64,000 nucleotides of DNA, from contig CAYFPQ010000003.1 of assembly GCA_964345005.1 (NCBI GenBank), positions 1 through 64,000 on the forward strand, in the 5' to 3' direction. The position numbers and the translations under genes are program-made. A model generated the notes under the pieces. That model ran no database searches, was not told the DNA's origin, and saw only the letters and a program-made list of their open reading frames with translations. The DNA is from JABMPJ01 sp964345005 (GTDB lineage: Bacteria; Verrucomicrobiota; Kiritimatiellia; UBA8416; JABMPJ01). Of this stretch, positions 48,427-57,290 are shown piece after piece; within the stretch, counting starts at the first letter, position 1; each line of letters begins with the position of its first letter.

Positions 48427-51400
48427 ATGCGTTTGGTAGATTCAGTATGGCTCTTGATGGCGGTGGTTCCGGCTCTGGTATCCCCCTTGGCCACGGCCGA
48501 CCCTTACAGCCAGGACTTCGAATCCGGGTGGACAACCGGCTCTTTTGTCACCGAAACGAATGCCGATGGCTGGGTGGTCTCGGAGGGGATGATAAGGGGA
48601 AGTGGTATCGGATATCCGACTCCAAACGGATCATACGCTTGCTTTCTTAACCAGCTCAACGGCGATACCCCTCCCGAACCCTATGTTCAGACGCCCGCCC
48701 TTACAAACGGGATCGGGACGCTTACCTTCGATGCGGCAGGCAGAAGCGCCACAACACCTCAGGAACTGACCATTGAAGTGTCAACCAACGGCAGCAGTTG
48801 GACCGTTCATTCGGTCGTCACCAACAGTGCCAACATAAACTGGGAAGCGTACAGTGTCGTTATCAACCTCTACGGCATGCGCTACATACGGCTGCGCAAG
48901 ACCGCGGACGATGGAGCCAGCGGCACCTATCTAGGACTTGAAGACATTCAGATCTCGGTTCCTCCTGCCTACGTTGAGGTCACTGGCATTGTACAGTCTC
49001 CGTCACCCGCTGTCGTACAGACCGCCACAACCAATACGGTAACGATCATGCCTTATGAAGGCGCTACCAGCCTGGACCCGTACCTTCTCTACAGCACGGA
49101 TGAGGGCGGCTCCTTCGCCACCAACGATCTGCTCGCCACCGTCAGCAACCAGTTCGTCACCACCTTCCCCGGCATTCCGGCGCAGGAATCGCCCGGCACC
49201 GTGGTCGACTACTACATTCGCACCGTGTTCGATGACGGCGGCACCACACGCACGAACCTCTGGCCCGAAGGCGCACCGGGCGTCACGACCAACTATGTGG
49301 TCGAGTGGCGTTCCACGGATATCTTCACGAACACCACCTACAACGGCTGGGCGCTGACCAACGGCCTGATCTACCAGGGCTCCTCATGGTTCAACGTTCT
49401 CGGCCAGGGATCGGGAACGCCCTCCCTGACGTCCATACTCCACCCCAACGGTATCGGGGTCGTGTCCTTCGACATGAAGAACAACCTTTCGACCAACCTC
49501 ATCACGTTCGAGATTCAGCGATCCGCGGACGGGGCAACCTGGAACACCACGCTGGCAACCGTTACGAACGGTTCCGCGGCTCTTACGAACTACTCCTTGA
49601 CGGTGAACCACTACGACCCCGCCTATGTGCGCATCATCAAGACTGGTGACGACAGCAGCGCGTATCACCACCTTGTCATCAACAATCTCTCCGTCACCGA
49701 GCCCTCTTCCTACGTCCTGTTCTCCAACCTCGTAGTGAACCCCGAGCCCCCCCACTCGGGCGGCACCGTGGACATCAATGTCGATATCGAGCCCTTCGCG
49801 GGGGCCAACAACATCTTTGCGACACTCTACTATGCGTTCAGCGATACCAATCGCCCATTCACCAGCACCATTGACATGGAGCACCTTGGCGACAACGAGT
49901 ACCGCACGATCGAGCCGGTGACCATCTCGGGACTCCCCGGCGAGACGTTCAACTTCTACATTGAGGCCTCGTTCCAGGGCACCGCCCCCGACTCTCCCGC
50001 CACCCATCCGGAATCCGGCACTCAACAACGTTTCATAGGCGCCCCCGTGCTCCAAGCCACCTACACGAATGTGATTGTGACCGGCAGCGCCACAACAAAC
50101 CTCTTCGCCGCTACGAACCATTTCTGGCGCGGCGTTGTCGATGCTACCAACGGCTTGACCAACCCCAATTTCTACTTCCAGACCGAATCCAACACATGGG
50201 GCGATGCCGTGCAGACCTCCAACACAACGCCATTCGTTGGCGAAGCCGATCTGGGCGATACCATCACGATCCAGGAGACGCTCAACCGCTACATCTATTT
50301 TGCCTTCTTTGACGGCGTATCGAACGAATCCTATCAAGTCTCCGAATGCGAATACGTCAACTTCAACGGCTGGAACGAGACCACCTTCGGAAGCCATAGC
50401 AATCCGGATGGCTGGAACTTGGGCGGCCGGATGAACGATACGTCCACTAACGAGACGGACAAATCATTCGATGGTCGCTATGCCATGCTCAAGCACGGCG
50501 AGTCGGACGAATGGCTCCGCTCCCCGTCTCTCCCCGATGGCCTGGGATCGATCAGCTTCTGGTATCGCAACTGGTACAATAATGCGGCACAGCCGGCCGC
50601 GTTCCGAATCGAAAAGGCTCCGGGAGCAGGGGGACCGTGGACCGAAGTCGCGCTGGTGACGAATATACTTTCCGCCGACTGGCTCTATTTCTCGGTCGCC
50701 GTATCGGACCCGGCATCATCCCATGTGCGCATTGCAAACGCCTCCGATATTGCGGCTCAATCGTGGCTCGGTCTGGACGAGGTGGCCGTAACCGAACCCG
50801 GCTCCTCCGTCTCGTTCGGCGTCGCCACGAACAGTCCGGCTTCCCCCATTCTCGGCGATACCGTCACCGTAAGCGTGCCCGCTACGCCGCTGCGCGGCGC
50901 CACAAGCCTGGCCTGTTCCGTCTACTACCGCTGGGGCAGCAGCGCGCCATTCACCGCCATTCCGGCCGCGCTGAACGGCGGCATTTTCAGCGCCGAGATC
51001 CCCCCCTCGCCGCAAGGCACGATCGAGTACTACTTCGCCTGCACCTTTGACGGCATCGAACCCCATCCGCTGTCGGATCCGTCCGATGCTCCCGATAGCG
51101 TGCATAGCTTCGTCGTTTCAGGCGATCTTCCTCCAGAGCGGTTCCAGGACTTCGATGACGATCCCGGCTGGACCATTGGTAGTGACTTCACCAACCAGAC
51201 ATATGTGGGATGGGAAGTATGGGACTCTCGCGTGGTGGGTACAGGTATCGGCAAGGTTCCACCCTATTCATCGCCCTACAAGTGCTCCCTGAACGCGCTG
51301 CTCGATGGCGGCGTGGATGCGGGCCAGCCGGGCGCTCCTTATCTCCAGTCGCCTCTGACATCCAACGGCGTCGGAAGCATCACCTTCTTCTCCCGCTCCC

Positions 51401-54400
51401 GGATCAGCAATCCTCAGGTTTCCGCGATTCAGACCAAACCGGATGGGGGTGTCACATGGACGACCGTGGCACAGTTCACGAACAGTTCTACCGCCTATGT
51501 GACCAACTCCGTCTACCTGAACACCTACCAGGATCTTTATGTCAAGGTGGTCAAGCTCGATGACCAGGGGCAGAAGAACCAGTACCTTGCCATCGACGAC
51601 ATCTACATAACCTACCCGCCATCAGACGTTACTATCAGCAACGTCTACCATGCCCCCGCCTACCCCGCTCAAAACCAGGACCTGACCGTCTATGCCGACA
51701 TGGGGCAAGTCAACCCGAACTACCCCGCTTTTGGATTCGAGCCCGTCATCGTTCACCGCCAAGGCAGCGGTCCATGGGCAACCAACAGCATGGGTCTGGT
51801 CAGCGGGAGCACTTACGGCGGCACGATCCCCGCCTATCCCCCCGGCAACGTGGAGTACTATGTGCGTTGCGATTTCGATGGGGTCTACTACCAGTCGGGC
51901 AGTTATAGCGAGAACCGCAGCCCCGCCTTCTCGCCGGATGCCGAGCATACCGAGGCCCTGCCTGCCACTTTCCACGGCTACAACGTCCGCTACTACCGCT
52001 CCGATTTCGAGACCATCGCTGTCACCGGAAACTTCGATACAGCCGAAAGTGAGCTCATCGCAAACGATACCTGGCAGGGACTGTTCTATGTGGACGGAAC
52101 CAACCAACTCACGATCGGACTCAACGGAACCGGATACGCCCTCAACAGCCAGCAGAGTCCCAGCAATACCTACTGGGGTGACTCCGATCAGTGGCAATCC
52201 AGCCTTCCTGCCGTCGGCACACTCGATCTCAATGGATCCAACATCGTCTTCGACGGGGTGTTCAGCGGCTACTACCTCCTGCGGTTCGACATGGAAACCG
52301 GCGACTACCGGGTTCTTGCCGCCGACTGGCAGGACTTCGATACCTGGCCGCTCCACGACACGCAATTCGCCGAAGGCGCTCAGGGCGACGCCCCAACCTC
52401 CGAACAGGAGACCTTCAACGATTGGACGCTCAGTGCTGACGAAAGCGTAGAAACATATTTCGAGGGAACGTGGACAAACCGCTTCGACTGGGAAGACTCG
52501 GAAGTCGGCGAGTCCGACGTGCCAGACAACTACTGGCTCGCGGAAAAATTCAGGATCGTCAACACGGACTCCAACTCGAACCATCGAATCGAGTTCAGAG
52601 ACATCGCCGGGGAAGGCCGCATCCGGCCACACTACGACCACTACAACTGGGGCGACCTTCGCGGCGCCGGAACAATGTCCTTCAAGTACCGTGCCACGGA
52701 CACGAATACTTACCGGGTAGTTTGCGCAGAAGCAGGCAGCGGGAGTTGGTCGAACTATACCTATGCGGCTTCCATCGTTGGCGAGGGCGACAACACGGAC
52801 GAGGGGTGCTACTGGTCATTGCTTTATCACTATCAGGATGCCAACAACTACTACGAGATGCGTGTCATTGCGACAAACTCGAATCAGCTCGTGATGCAGA
52901 TCGTCAAGCACTTCGGCGGGGTTGAATCTATTGTAAACACCAGCTCGGCATTCTCTGGCCAGCTCAACAACAATGCCAGTATATCAGCGAAGGTCTTTGT
53001 TGACGGAGACGGAGTCGACCATGAAGGCTACTACAACGGTGGCAACTGGCGGGTGAGATATCTCAACGAGTCCACTGACATCATTGGCGACGGAGGCATC
53101 GGGCTTGCCGCCCACGATGTCAACATGATCATTGATGCCGTTGAGGTGTCGGCGGGCGAGGACTATGAAGAGGACTTCAATTCCACGCCCTCAGACTGGA
53201 GCGATCCAGCATGGAACTTCGATGTCAGCACTGGTACGTATCGGCGTGAAGGGCGCTATGCCGGCGGATTGGGCTTCACGGTTTATTCATCGCTACTGAC
53301 ACCGGGACCGTGGACCCTCCAGAATCCCTTGGATTGGATTGCGGAGGTCGTCTACACAAACATCACCACACTGGGCTATGTCCAGACCACAGCCAACGTT
53401 CACCGGCCCGACACCTACGCTACACCGATTCTGAAACACACGGACGGCTACGGGAGCCTTCGTTTTGACAATCTCGCCGCAACAAGCTGGCAAGGCGACG
53501 ATGTCACGCACAACACACCTTCCTCCGCTTGGATAATGGGCGATGGGTGGATCGACAACGACGATCCGTACGACGGCAGATACTGCGAACTGCGCGCCTC
53601 ACGCGCCATGTACACGACCGACTTCAACCAGTATCTACGCTCACCGCTGATGAGCAGCGCCGGCCCGGTCAACTTCATGTATCGTACAGGTGGTTCGGAT
53701 GCAGAGATCGCGATCCGCTGGAAACCCGATGGCGGTTCCTATGTGGGCGTCACCAACCTAACGCTGCCCGCGGAAGCCGACTGGACCAGCTTCTCCTACC
53801 CCATCAACACAAATGCACCGGGGTTTGTCCAGCTTGCACACATCTCTTCTAACATGAATGCCCGCCTCTTGATCGACGACCTCACCTTCTTCGACTATCA
53901 CCAGGCCAGCACGAACACCTGGGTCGCCTACAACGCGCTGCTCACGCAGCAGCAGGAAGACAAGCTCTACCGCTCCGAGGGACGCAGCGGCTACCTCAAT
54001 CACGATGACGATACGGACACGCTATTCGGCCGCGTCTTCGCCGACGCGCCCTATATCCGGTCGCCCTACCTGCGCGAGGGCATCGGCGAAATCAGCTTCT
54101 GGTACCGCAACTGGTCCACCAACGGCGGTCTCGATACCAGCCTGCTTGTCGTTGAGACCTCACCCGACACAACAACATGGACGCCCTTGGCTACGATCGC
54201 CGTCGACAACGATGTCTACACCCGTCACGTTATCACCGCATACGATACGGACAACCACTTCGTCCGCTTCCGAAACGACACCTCCGGCGAAGATCCCCCC
54301 GACCGCCTCTGCCTCGACAGCATCCTCGTCGCCGCGCCCATCGCCACCGACCTCATCGTCAGCAACGCCTGGACCATTCCGCCAATCCCGGTCTACACGA

Positions 54401-55611
54401 ATACGGTCAAGATCCGCGCCGAGCTGACCGACTTCATTCTCAGCCCCTCGAATGTCGATGTGAATGCCTATTGGAAACTCGGCACCAACGACTGGGCCAC
54501 CTGGGAGTACTACAGCGGCACCCCAATGAGTATGAGCGAGCTCGTCTCCGAGCAGTACACCAACAACGGCCGCACCGTCTACGTCTACGAGACCGACGGC
54601 TCCATCCCCGCACAGGATGCCGACGAGGTCGTCCAATACTTCGTTCGCGCCAGTTTCGACGGCGAACTCTTCGCCAACGCGACCAGCCCACGCCTCTTCA
54701 AGAGCGGATTCCAAAATCCTGCCGCCTACGAACCGGCCGACTACAATGAGCAACATGGGGGTGGCACCAATGTCGTCCCCTACTACGTCGTCTACTCCTG
54801 CCCGCCGGGATCGGTGTGGATTAATGAGATCAACATCCTTGAGAACACCTACCCTTGGGGAGACTATGAGTACGTTGAATTGTGTGGTCTAAGCGGCATA
54901 GACCTTACTGGATGGAGGCTTGTAATTGAGGATGCAGCCTACAGCACCAGCGGAATGTATACCGTGTGGAACAATACAACACTAGGGTGGGACACGAATG
55001 GGTTTGGATTCTGGGTTCTTGGCGATACTGCCGTCAGTCCAGATCAGACGTTCACCAACAACCCTGACGCTGAAGGCAACAACCTCCCGCATACGGGGGG
55101 AATCAGTCTCTTCAGAAGCATAGGGGCACTTGAGATGTCCGTCAGCTACTATTCAGAATTCGGAAGCCAGTTTGATGCTCTGTCTATGACAAACAGAGGG
55201 TTCACCTGTATCGATATTGCTGACTCTTGGCTGGACACAGAGCCACTTGCGCTTGTAGGAACAGGCAGTTCCGTGAACGACTTCACTTGGTCTGCGTCTT
55301 CAGGTGGTTACACCCCAGGATCTGTCAACTACTCTCAGTCTCTTCTCGATGTCAACAACCCTCCTTCCGTCCTGACCATAGGGAATGTCTGGAGCGACAC
55401 AACGAATACGTGGATCACGTTCCTCGTCTCGCCTACCGACCGTATGATCACAAACTCCGACGCCTGGTACTCCACCAACCTGCTGGTCCCGGGATGGGTG
55501 CAGATCTCCAATGGCGGCTACAGCGGTTCCGGCGGCAGCTACACCCAGTGGTTCGACGTCATGACCAACGCCCCGATCTTCTACAAGATCGAGGCCAAGG
55601 ACGATCAGTAA
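48427..55611 (+). CDS. 2394-residue modular exported protein with repeated beta-sandwich domains and lamin-tail domain
   Basis: Signal peptide (VWLLMAVVPALVSPLATA) and a very long Thr/Asn/Ser-rich mature chain. Two domain types alternate: a jelly-roll/LamG-like unit with a strand such as SISFWYRNW (about 709) or EISFWYRNW (about 1888), and a short Ig-like unit ending in a recurring strand: YYIRTVFDD (about 260), FYIEASFQG (509), YYFACTFDG (866), YYVRCDFDG (1142), YFVRASFDG (2069). A lamin-tail domain (SVWINEINILENTYP, then YVELCGLSGIDLTGW) begins near 2130. There is no LPxTG, PEP-CTERM or autotransporter barrel at the end. Start ATG 48427 follows AGGTG; the frame extends 29 codons upstream. 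A likely adhesin or secreted surface protein; function unknown. Confidence 0.82.
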   Translation: MRLVDSVWLLMAVVPALVSPLATADPYSQDFESGWTTGSFVTETNADGWVVSEGMIRGSGIGYPTPNGSYACFLNQLNGDTPPEPYVQTPALTNGIGTLTFDAAGRSATTPQELTIEVSTNGSSWTVHSVVTNSANINWEAYSVVINLYGMRYIRLRKTADDGASGTYLGLEDIQISVPPAYVEVTGIVQSPSPAVVQTATTNTVTIMPYEGATSLDPYLLYSTDEGGSFATNDLLATVSNQFVTTFPGIPAQESPGTVVDYYIRTVFDDGGTTRTNLWPEGAPGVTTNYVVEWRSTDIFTNTTYNGWALTNGLIYQGSSWFNVLGQGSGTPSLTSILHPNGIGVVSFDMKNNLSTNLITFEIQRSADGATWNTTLATVTNGSAALTNYSLTVNHYDPAYVRIIKTGDDSSAYHHLVINNLSVTEPSSYVLFSNLVVNPEPPHSGGTVDINVDIEPFAGANNIFATLYYAFSDTNRPFTSTIDMEHLGDNEYRTIEPVTISGLPGETFNFYIEASFQGTAPDSPATHPESGTQQRFIGAPVLQATYTNVIVTGSATTNLFAATNHFWRGVVDATNGLTNPNFYFQTESNTWGDAVQTSNTTPFVGEADLGDTITIQETLNRYIYFAFFDGVSNESYQVSECEYVNFNGWNETTFGSHSNPDGWNLGGRMNDTSTNETDKSFDGRYAMLKHGESDEWLRSPSLPDGLGSISFWYRNWYNNAAQPAAFRIEKAPGAGGPWTEVALVTNILSADWLYFSVAVSDPASSHVRIANASDIAAQSWLGLDEVAVTEPGSSVSFGVATNSPASPILGDTVTVSVPATPLRGATSLACSVYYRWGSSAPFTAIPAALNGGIFSAEIPPSPQGTIEYYFACTFDGIEPHPLSDPSDAPDSVHSFVVSGDLPPERFQDFDDDPGWTIGSDFTNQTYVGWEVWDSRVVGTGIGKVPPYSSPYKCSLNALLDGGVDAGQPGAPYLQSPLTSNGVGSITFFSRSRISNPQVSAIQTKPDGGVTWTTVAQFTNSSTAYVTNSVYLNTYQDLYVKVVKLDDQGQKNQYLAIDDIYITYPPSDVTISNVYHAPAYPAQNQDLTVYADMGQVNPNYPAFGFEPVIVHRQGSGPWATNSMGLVSGSTYGGTIPAYPPGNVEYYVRCDFDGVYYQSGSYSENRSPAFSPDAEHTEALPATFHGYNVRYYRSDFETIAVTGNFDTAESELIANDTWQGLFYVDGTNQLTIGLNGTGYALNSQQSPSNTYWGDSDQWQSSLPAVGTLDLNGSNIVFDGVFSGYYLLRFDMETGDYRVLAADWQDFDTWPLHDTQFAEGAQGDAPTSEQETFNDWTLSADESVETYFEGTWTNRFDWEDSEVGESDVPDNYWLAEKFRIVNTDSNSNHRIEFRDIAGEGRIRPHYDHYNWGDLRGAGTMSFKYRATDTNTYRVVCAEAGSGSWSNYTYAASIVGEGDNTDEGCYWSLLYHYQDANNYYEMRVIATNSNQLVMQIVKHFGGVESIVNTSSAFSGQLNNNASISAKVFVDGDGVDHEGYYNGGNWRVRYLNESTDIIGDGGIGLAAHDVNMIIDAVEVSAGEDYEEDFNSTPSDWSDPAWNFDVSTGTYRREGRYAGGLGFTVYSSLLTPGPWTLQNPLDWIAEVVYTNITTLGYVQTTANVHRPDTYATPILKHTDGYGSLRFDNLAATSWQGDDVTHNTPSSAWIMGDGWIDNDDPYDGRYCELRASRAMYTTDFNQYLRSPLMSSAGPVNFMYRTGGSDAEIAIRWKPDGGSYVGVTNLTLPAEADWTSFSYPINTNAPGFVQLAHISSNMNARLLIDDLTFFDYHQASTNTWVAYNALLTQQQEDKLYRSEGRSGYLNHDDDTDTLFGRVFADAPYIRSPYLREGIGEISFWYRNWSTNGGLDTSLLVVETSPDTTTWTPLATIAVDNDVYTRHVITAYDTDNHFVRFRNDTSGEDPPDRLCLDSILVAAPIATDLIVSNAWTIPPIPVYTNTVKIRAELTDFILSPSNVDVNAYWKLGTNDWATWEYYSGTPMSMSELVSEQYTNNGRTVYVYETDGSIPAQDADEVVQYFVRASFDGELFANATSPRLFKSGFQNPAAYEPADYNEQHGGGTNVVPYYVVYSCPPGSVWINEINILENTYPWGDYEYVELCGLSGIDLTGWRLVIEDAAYSTSGMYTVWNNTTLGWDTNGFGFWVLGDTAVSPDQTFTNNPDAEGNNLPHTGGISLFRSIGALEMSVSYYSEFGSQFDALSMTNRGFTCIDIADSWLDTEPLALVGTGSSVNDFTWSASSGGYTPGSVNYSQSLLDVNNPPSVLTIGNVWSDTTNTWITFLVSPTDRMITNSDAWYSTNLLVPGWVQISNGGYSGSGGSYTQWFDVMTNAPIFYKIEAKDDQ

Positions 55612-55683
55612 GCCAGGGAACAGGTAACCGCGACAGAACACACGGAACGCGAGAACTCGCCTGCACCGTCATTCTGGATAATC

Positions 55684-55714
55684 GTTTGACAAAATGCATG
55701 TCATTCTGTCAAAC
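55684..55714. promoter_or_regulatory. Perfect 8-base inverted repeat upstream of the AAA ATPase gene
   Basis: GTTTGACA (55684-55691) and TGTCAAAC (55707-55714) are exact reverse complements with 15 bases between, ending 20 bases before the ATG. The arms contain TTGACA, a consensus -35 sequence, so a protein bound here could block transcription. Candidate operator, possibly for autoregulation of the ATPase gene. Confidence 0.5.
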
Positions 55715-55734
55715 AGTTAGCCAAGGAGAGCGTA

Positions 55735-56928
55735 ATGGATATTCATCGCCTGATCGAGCTGCACGAATTGGCCAAGAAAGAGGCAGAGGCCTATCCCAAG
55801 AGACGTTTTCTTTATCCCTCACTTTCGCAAAGCGAAGGAAAGCACTTCACAGGAATTGTGGGTCCACGCGGGGCAGGCAAGACGGTACTACTTCGGCAAT
55901 ACGCCTTGGAGCATCCGGATGCTTTCTATCTTTCCGCCGATGTTCTGACGACCGAGGATGATGCCTGGGATCTCATTCAGAAGCTTAGAGAGAACTTTGG
56001 TTTCTCGTCCTTTCTCCTCGATGAGATTCACTTTCTGCCAGACGCAACCGGATTGCTTAAGAAGCTGTATGATTTTCTGGGGGTGAAGTTGCTCTTTTCG
56101 AGTTCCGTCGCTCTGGCCATGCACGCATCTGCACACGATCTGTCACGGCGCGTACGCCTGCTGAATCTTCACACGTTCTCGTTTCGCGAGTATCTCGCTT
56201 TGGTGCACGACCTCGATCTGCCACGCCTGGATCTGCAAGCCATCACCCAGCGAGCATGGGACGCCGAGCACCTACGTGCAGGACGGTTCTTCGACGATTA
56301 CCTCTCCTGCGGCCAACTCCCTTTCGCCATCGATGAGGATGATCCCCTGCCCCTCTTGCAGAACATCCTCGACAAGGTCATCACCCGTGACATCCCCTCC
56401 GTGAAACGCCTGACACTGGACGAACTGGACCAGATCAGGCGCCTGTTGACATTCATCGGCCGGGCACAGGTCGACGGCATCAACTACACATCCCTTTCAC
56501 GCAACCTTGGCATCACCAAGTACAAAGCCCAACAATATGTGGATTGCCTGGAACAGGCATTCATCCTGCATCAGGTCTTTCCGGCCGGAACCAACGTGCT
56601 TCGCGAACCCAAAGTCCTGATGGCCCCGCCCTGCCGACTGCTCTACAAAGAACTACCGGAAGCCATCGGAGGGTTGCGGGAGGACTTCTTTGTCGAGATG
56701 ATGGCTCAGGCGGCCATTCCTTTCCACTATCTGAAGAGCACGCGAGGGGCCAAGACCCCCGACTACCTTGTCGAAGGCCCGGATAAGCTGGTCATCGAGA
56801 TTGGAGGGAAAGGTAAAGGGCGTGAGCAGTTCAAAGGTGTTCAAGCCGGCCAGAAGCTTATCCTCGCACACACGGACATACCTGACGAGAAACGCATCCC
56901 CCTGTTCCTGCTTGGCTTCATCCCGTAG
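55735..56928 (+). CDS. AAA_14 / DUF4143 family ATP-binding protein
   Basis: A 397-residue protein with an N-terminal P-loop domain: TGIVGPRGAGKTVLLRQYAL (Walker A near 41-48), FLLDEIHFLPDATGLLKKLY (Walker B), then LLFSSSVALAMHASAHDLSRR (sensor-like) and HTFSFREYLALV. The C-terminal part carries the DUF4143-type winged-helix/nuclease-like region: LARNLGI-type LSRNLGITKYKAQQYVDCLEQAFI and, at the end, TPDYLVEGPDKLVIEIGGKGK, which resembles a PD-(D/E)xK core. Such ATPases are common in mobile and defence-like islands; function undefined. AAGGAGAG precedes the start. Confidence 0.8.
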   Translation: MDIHRLIELHELAKKEAEAYPKRRFLYPSLSQSEGKHFTGIVGPRGAGKTVLLRQYALEHPDAFYLSADVLTTEDDAWDLIQKLRENFGFSSFLLDEIHFLPDATGLLKKLYDFLGVKLLFSSSVALAMHASAHDLSRRVRLLNLHTFSFREYLALVHDLDLPRLDLQAITQRAWDAEHLRAGRFFDDYLSCGQLPFAIDEDDPLPLLQNILDKVITRDIPSVKRLTLDELDQIRRLLTFIGRAQVDGINYTSLSRNLGITKYKAQQYVDCLEQAFILHQVFPAGTNVLREPKVLMAPPCRLLYKELPEAIGGLREDFFVEMMAQAAIPFHYLKSTRGAKTPDYLVEGPDKLVIEIGGKGKGREQFKGVQAGQKLILAHTDIPDEKRIPLFLLGFIP

Positions 56929-56933
56929 CATGC

Positions 56934-57119
56934 TCACTTCCGCGCGTCCAGTGTCTCTACACCATCGTACGCCAGGATCCGTTCGTCCGCGGTCACCAAC
57001 GTCAACAGGTGCTCTCGCGCGGTGGCCACCAGAATACGATCAGCGGGGTCCTTGTGAAATGCGCCGGGCAGCGCGTACGCCTCGGCCATGCCTGCGGCTT
57101 GGCAAGCTTCGCTCGGCAT
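56934..57119 (-). pseudogene. VapC-type PIN domain toxin, C-terminal remnant
   Basis: The 61-residue frame reads AEAYALPGAFHKDPADRILVATAREH and then TLVTADERILAYDG, which is the C-terminal half of a VapC/PIN nuclease (FHxDPADRxIVATA and TxDxxI motifs). The N-terminal half with the first catalytic Asp is missing; upstream sequence (57120-57290) does not continue it. No antitoxin gene is seen. It is convergent with the upstream ATPase gene, five bases apart. Confidence 0.75.
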
Positions 57120-57148
57120 GACAACGTGTTGTTGCCAATAGGTTATGG

Positions 57149-57270
57149 TTGGCCTGGTAGCACAAAGATATCAGCTACTAGGCCAATTTCGGCCTTGCTT
57201 GACTGGCCTGGTAGATGCATTCTTTACCTTACCGGGCGCGACAAGACGGCGATTCCGTATGGCTGATATC
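57149..57270. promoter_or_regulatory. Cluster of inverted and direct repeats before the DUF234-type ATPase
   Basis: TTGGCCTGGTAGC (57149-57161) faces GCTACTAGGCCAA (57174-57186) as a 13-base stem with one G-T pair. TGGCCTGGTAG recurs at 57204-57214. GATATCAGC (57167-57175) has its reverse complement GCTGATATC at 57262-57270, just before the ribosome-binding site. The repeats could be operator sites or the edges of a deleted element. Confidence 0.55.
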
Positions 57271-57290
57271 TGTAGTAAAGGGGTAATGAC

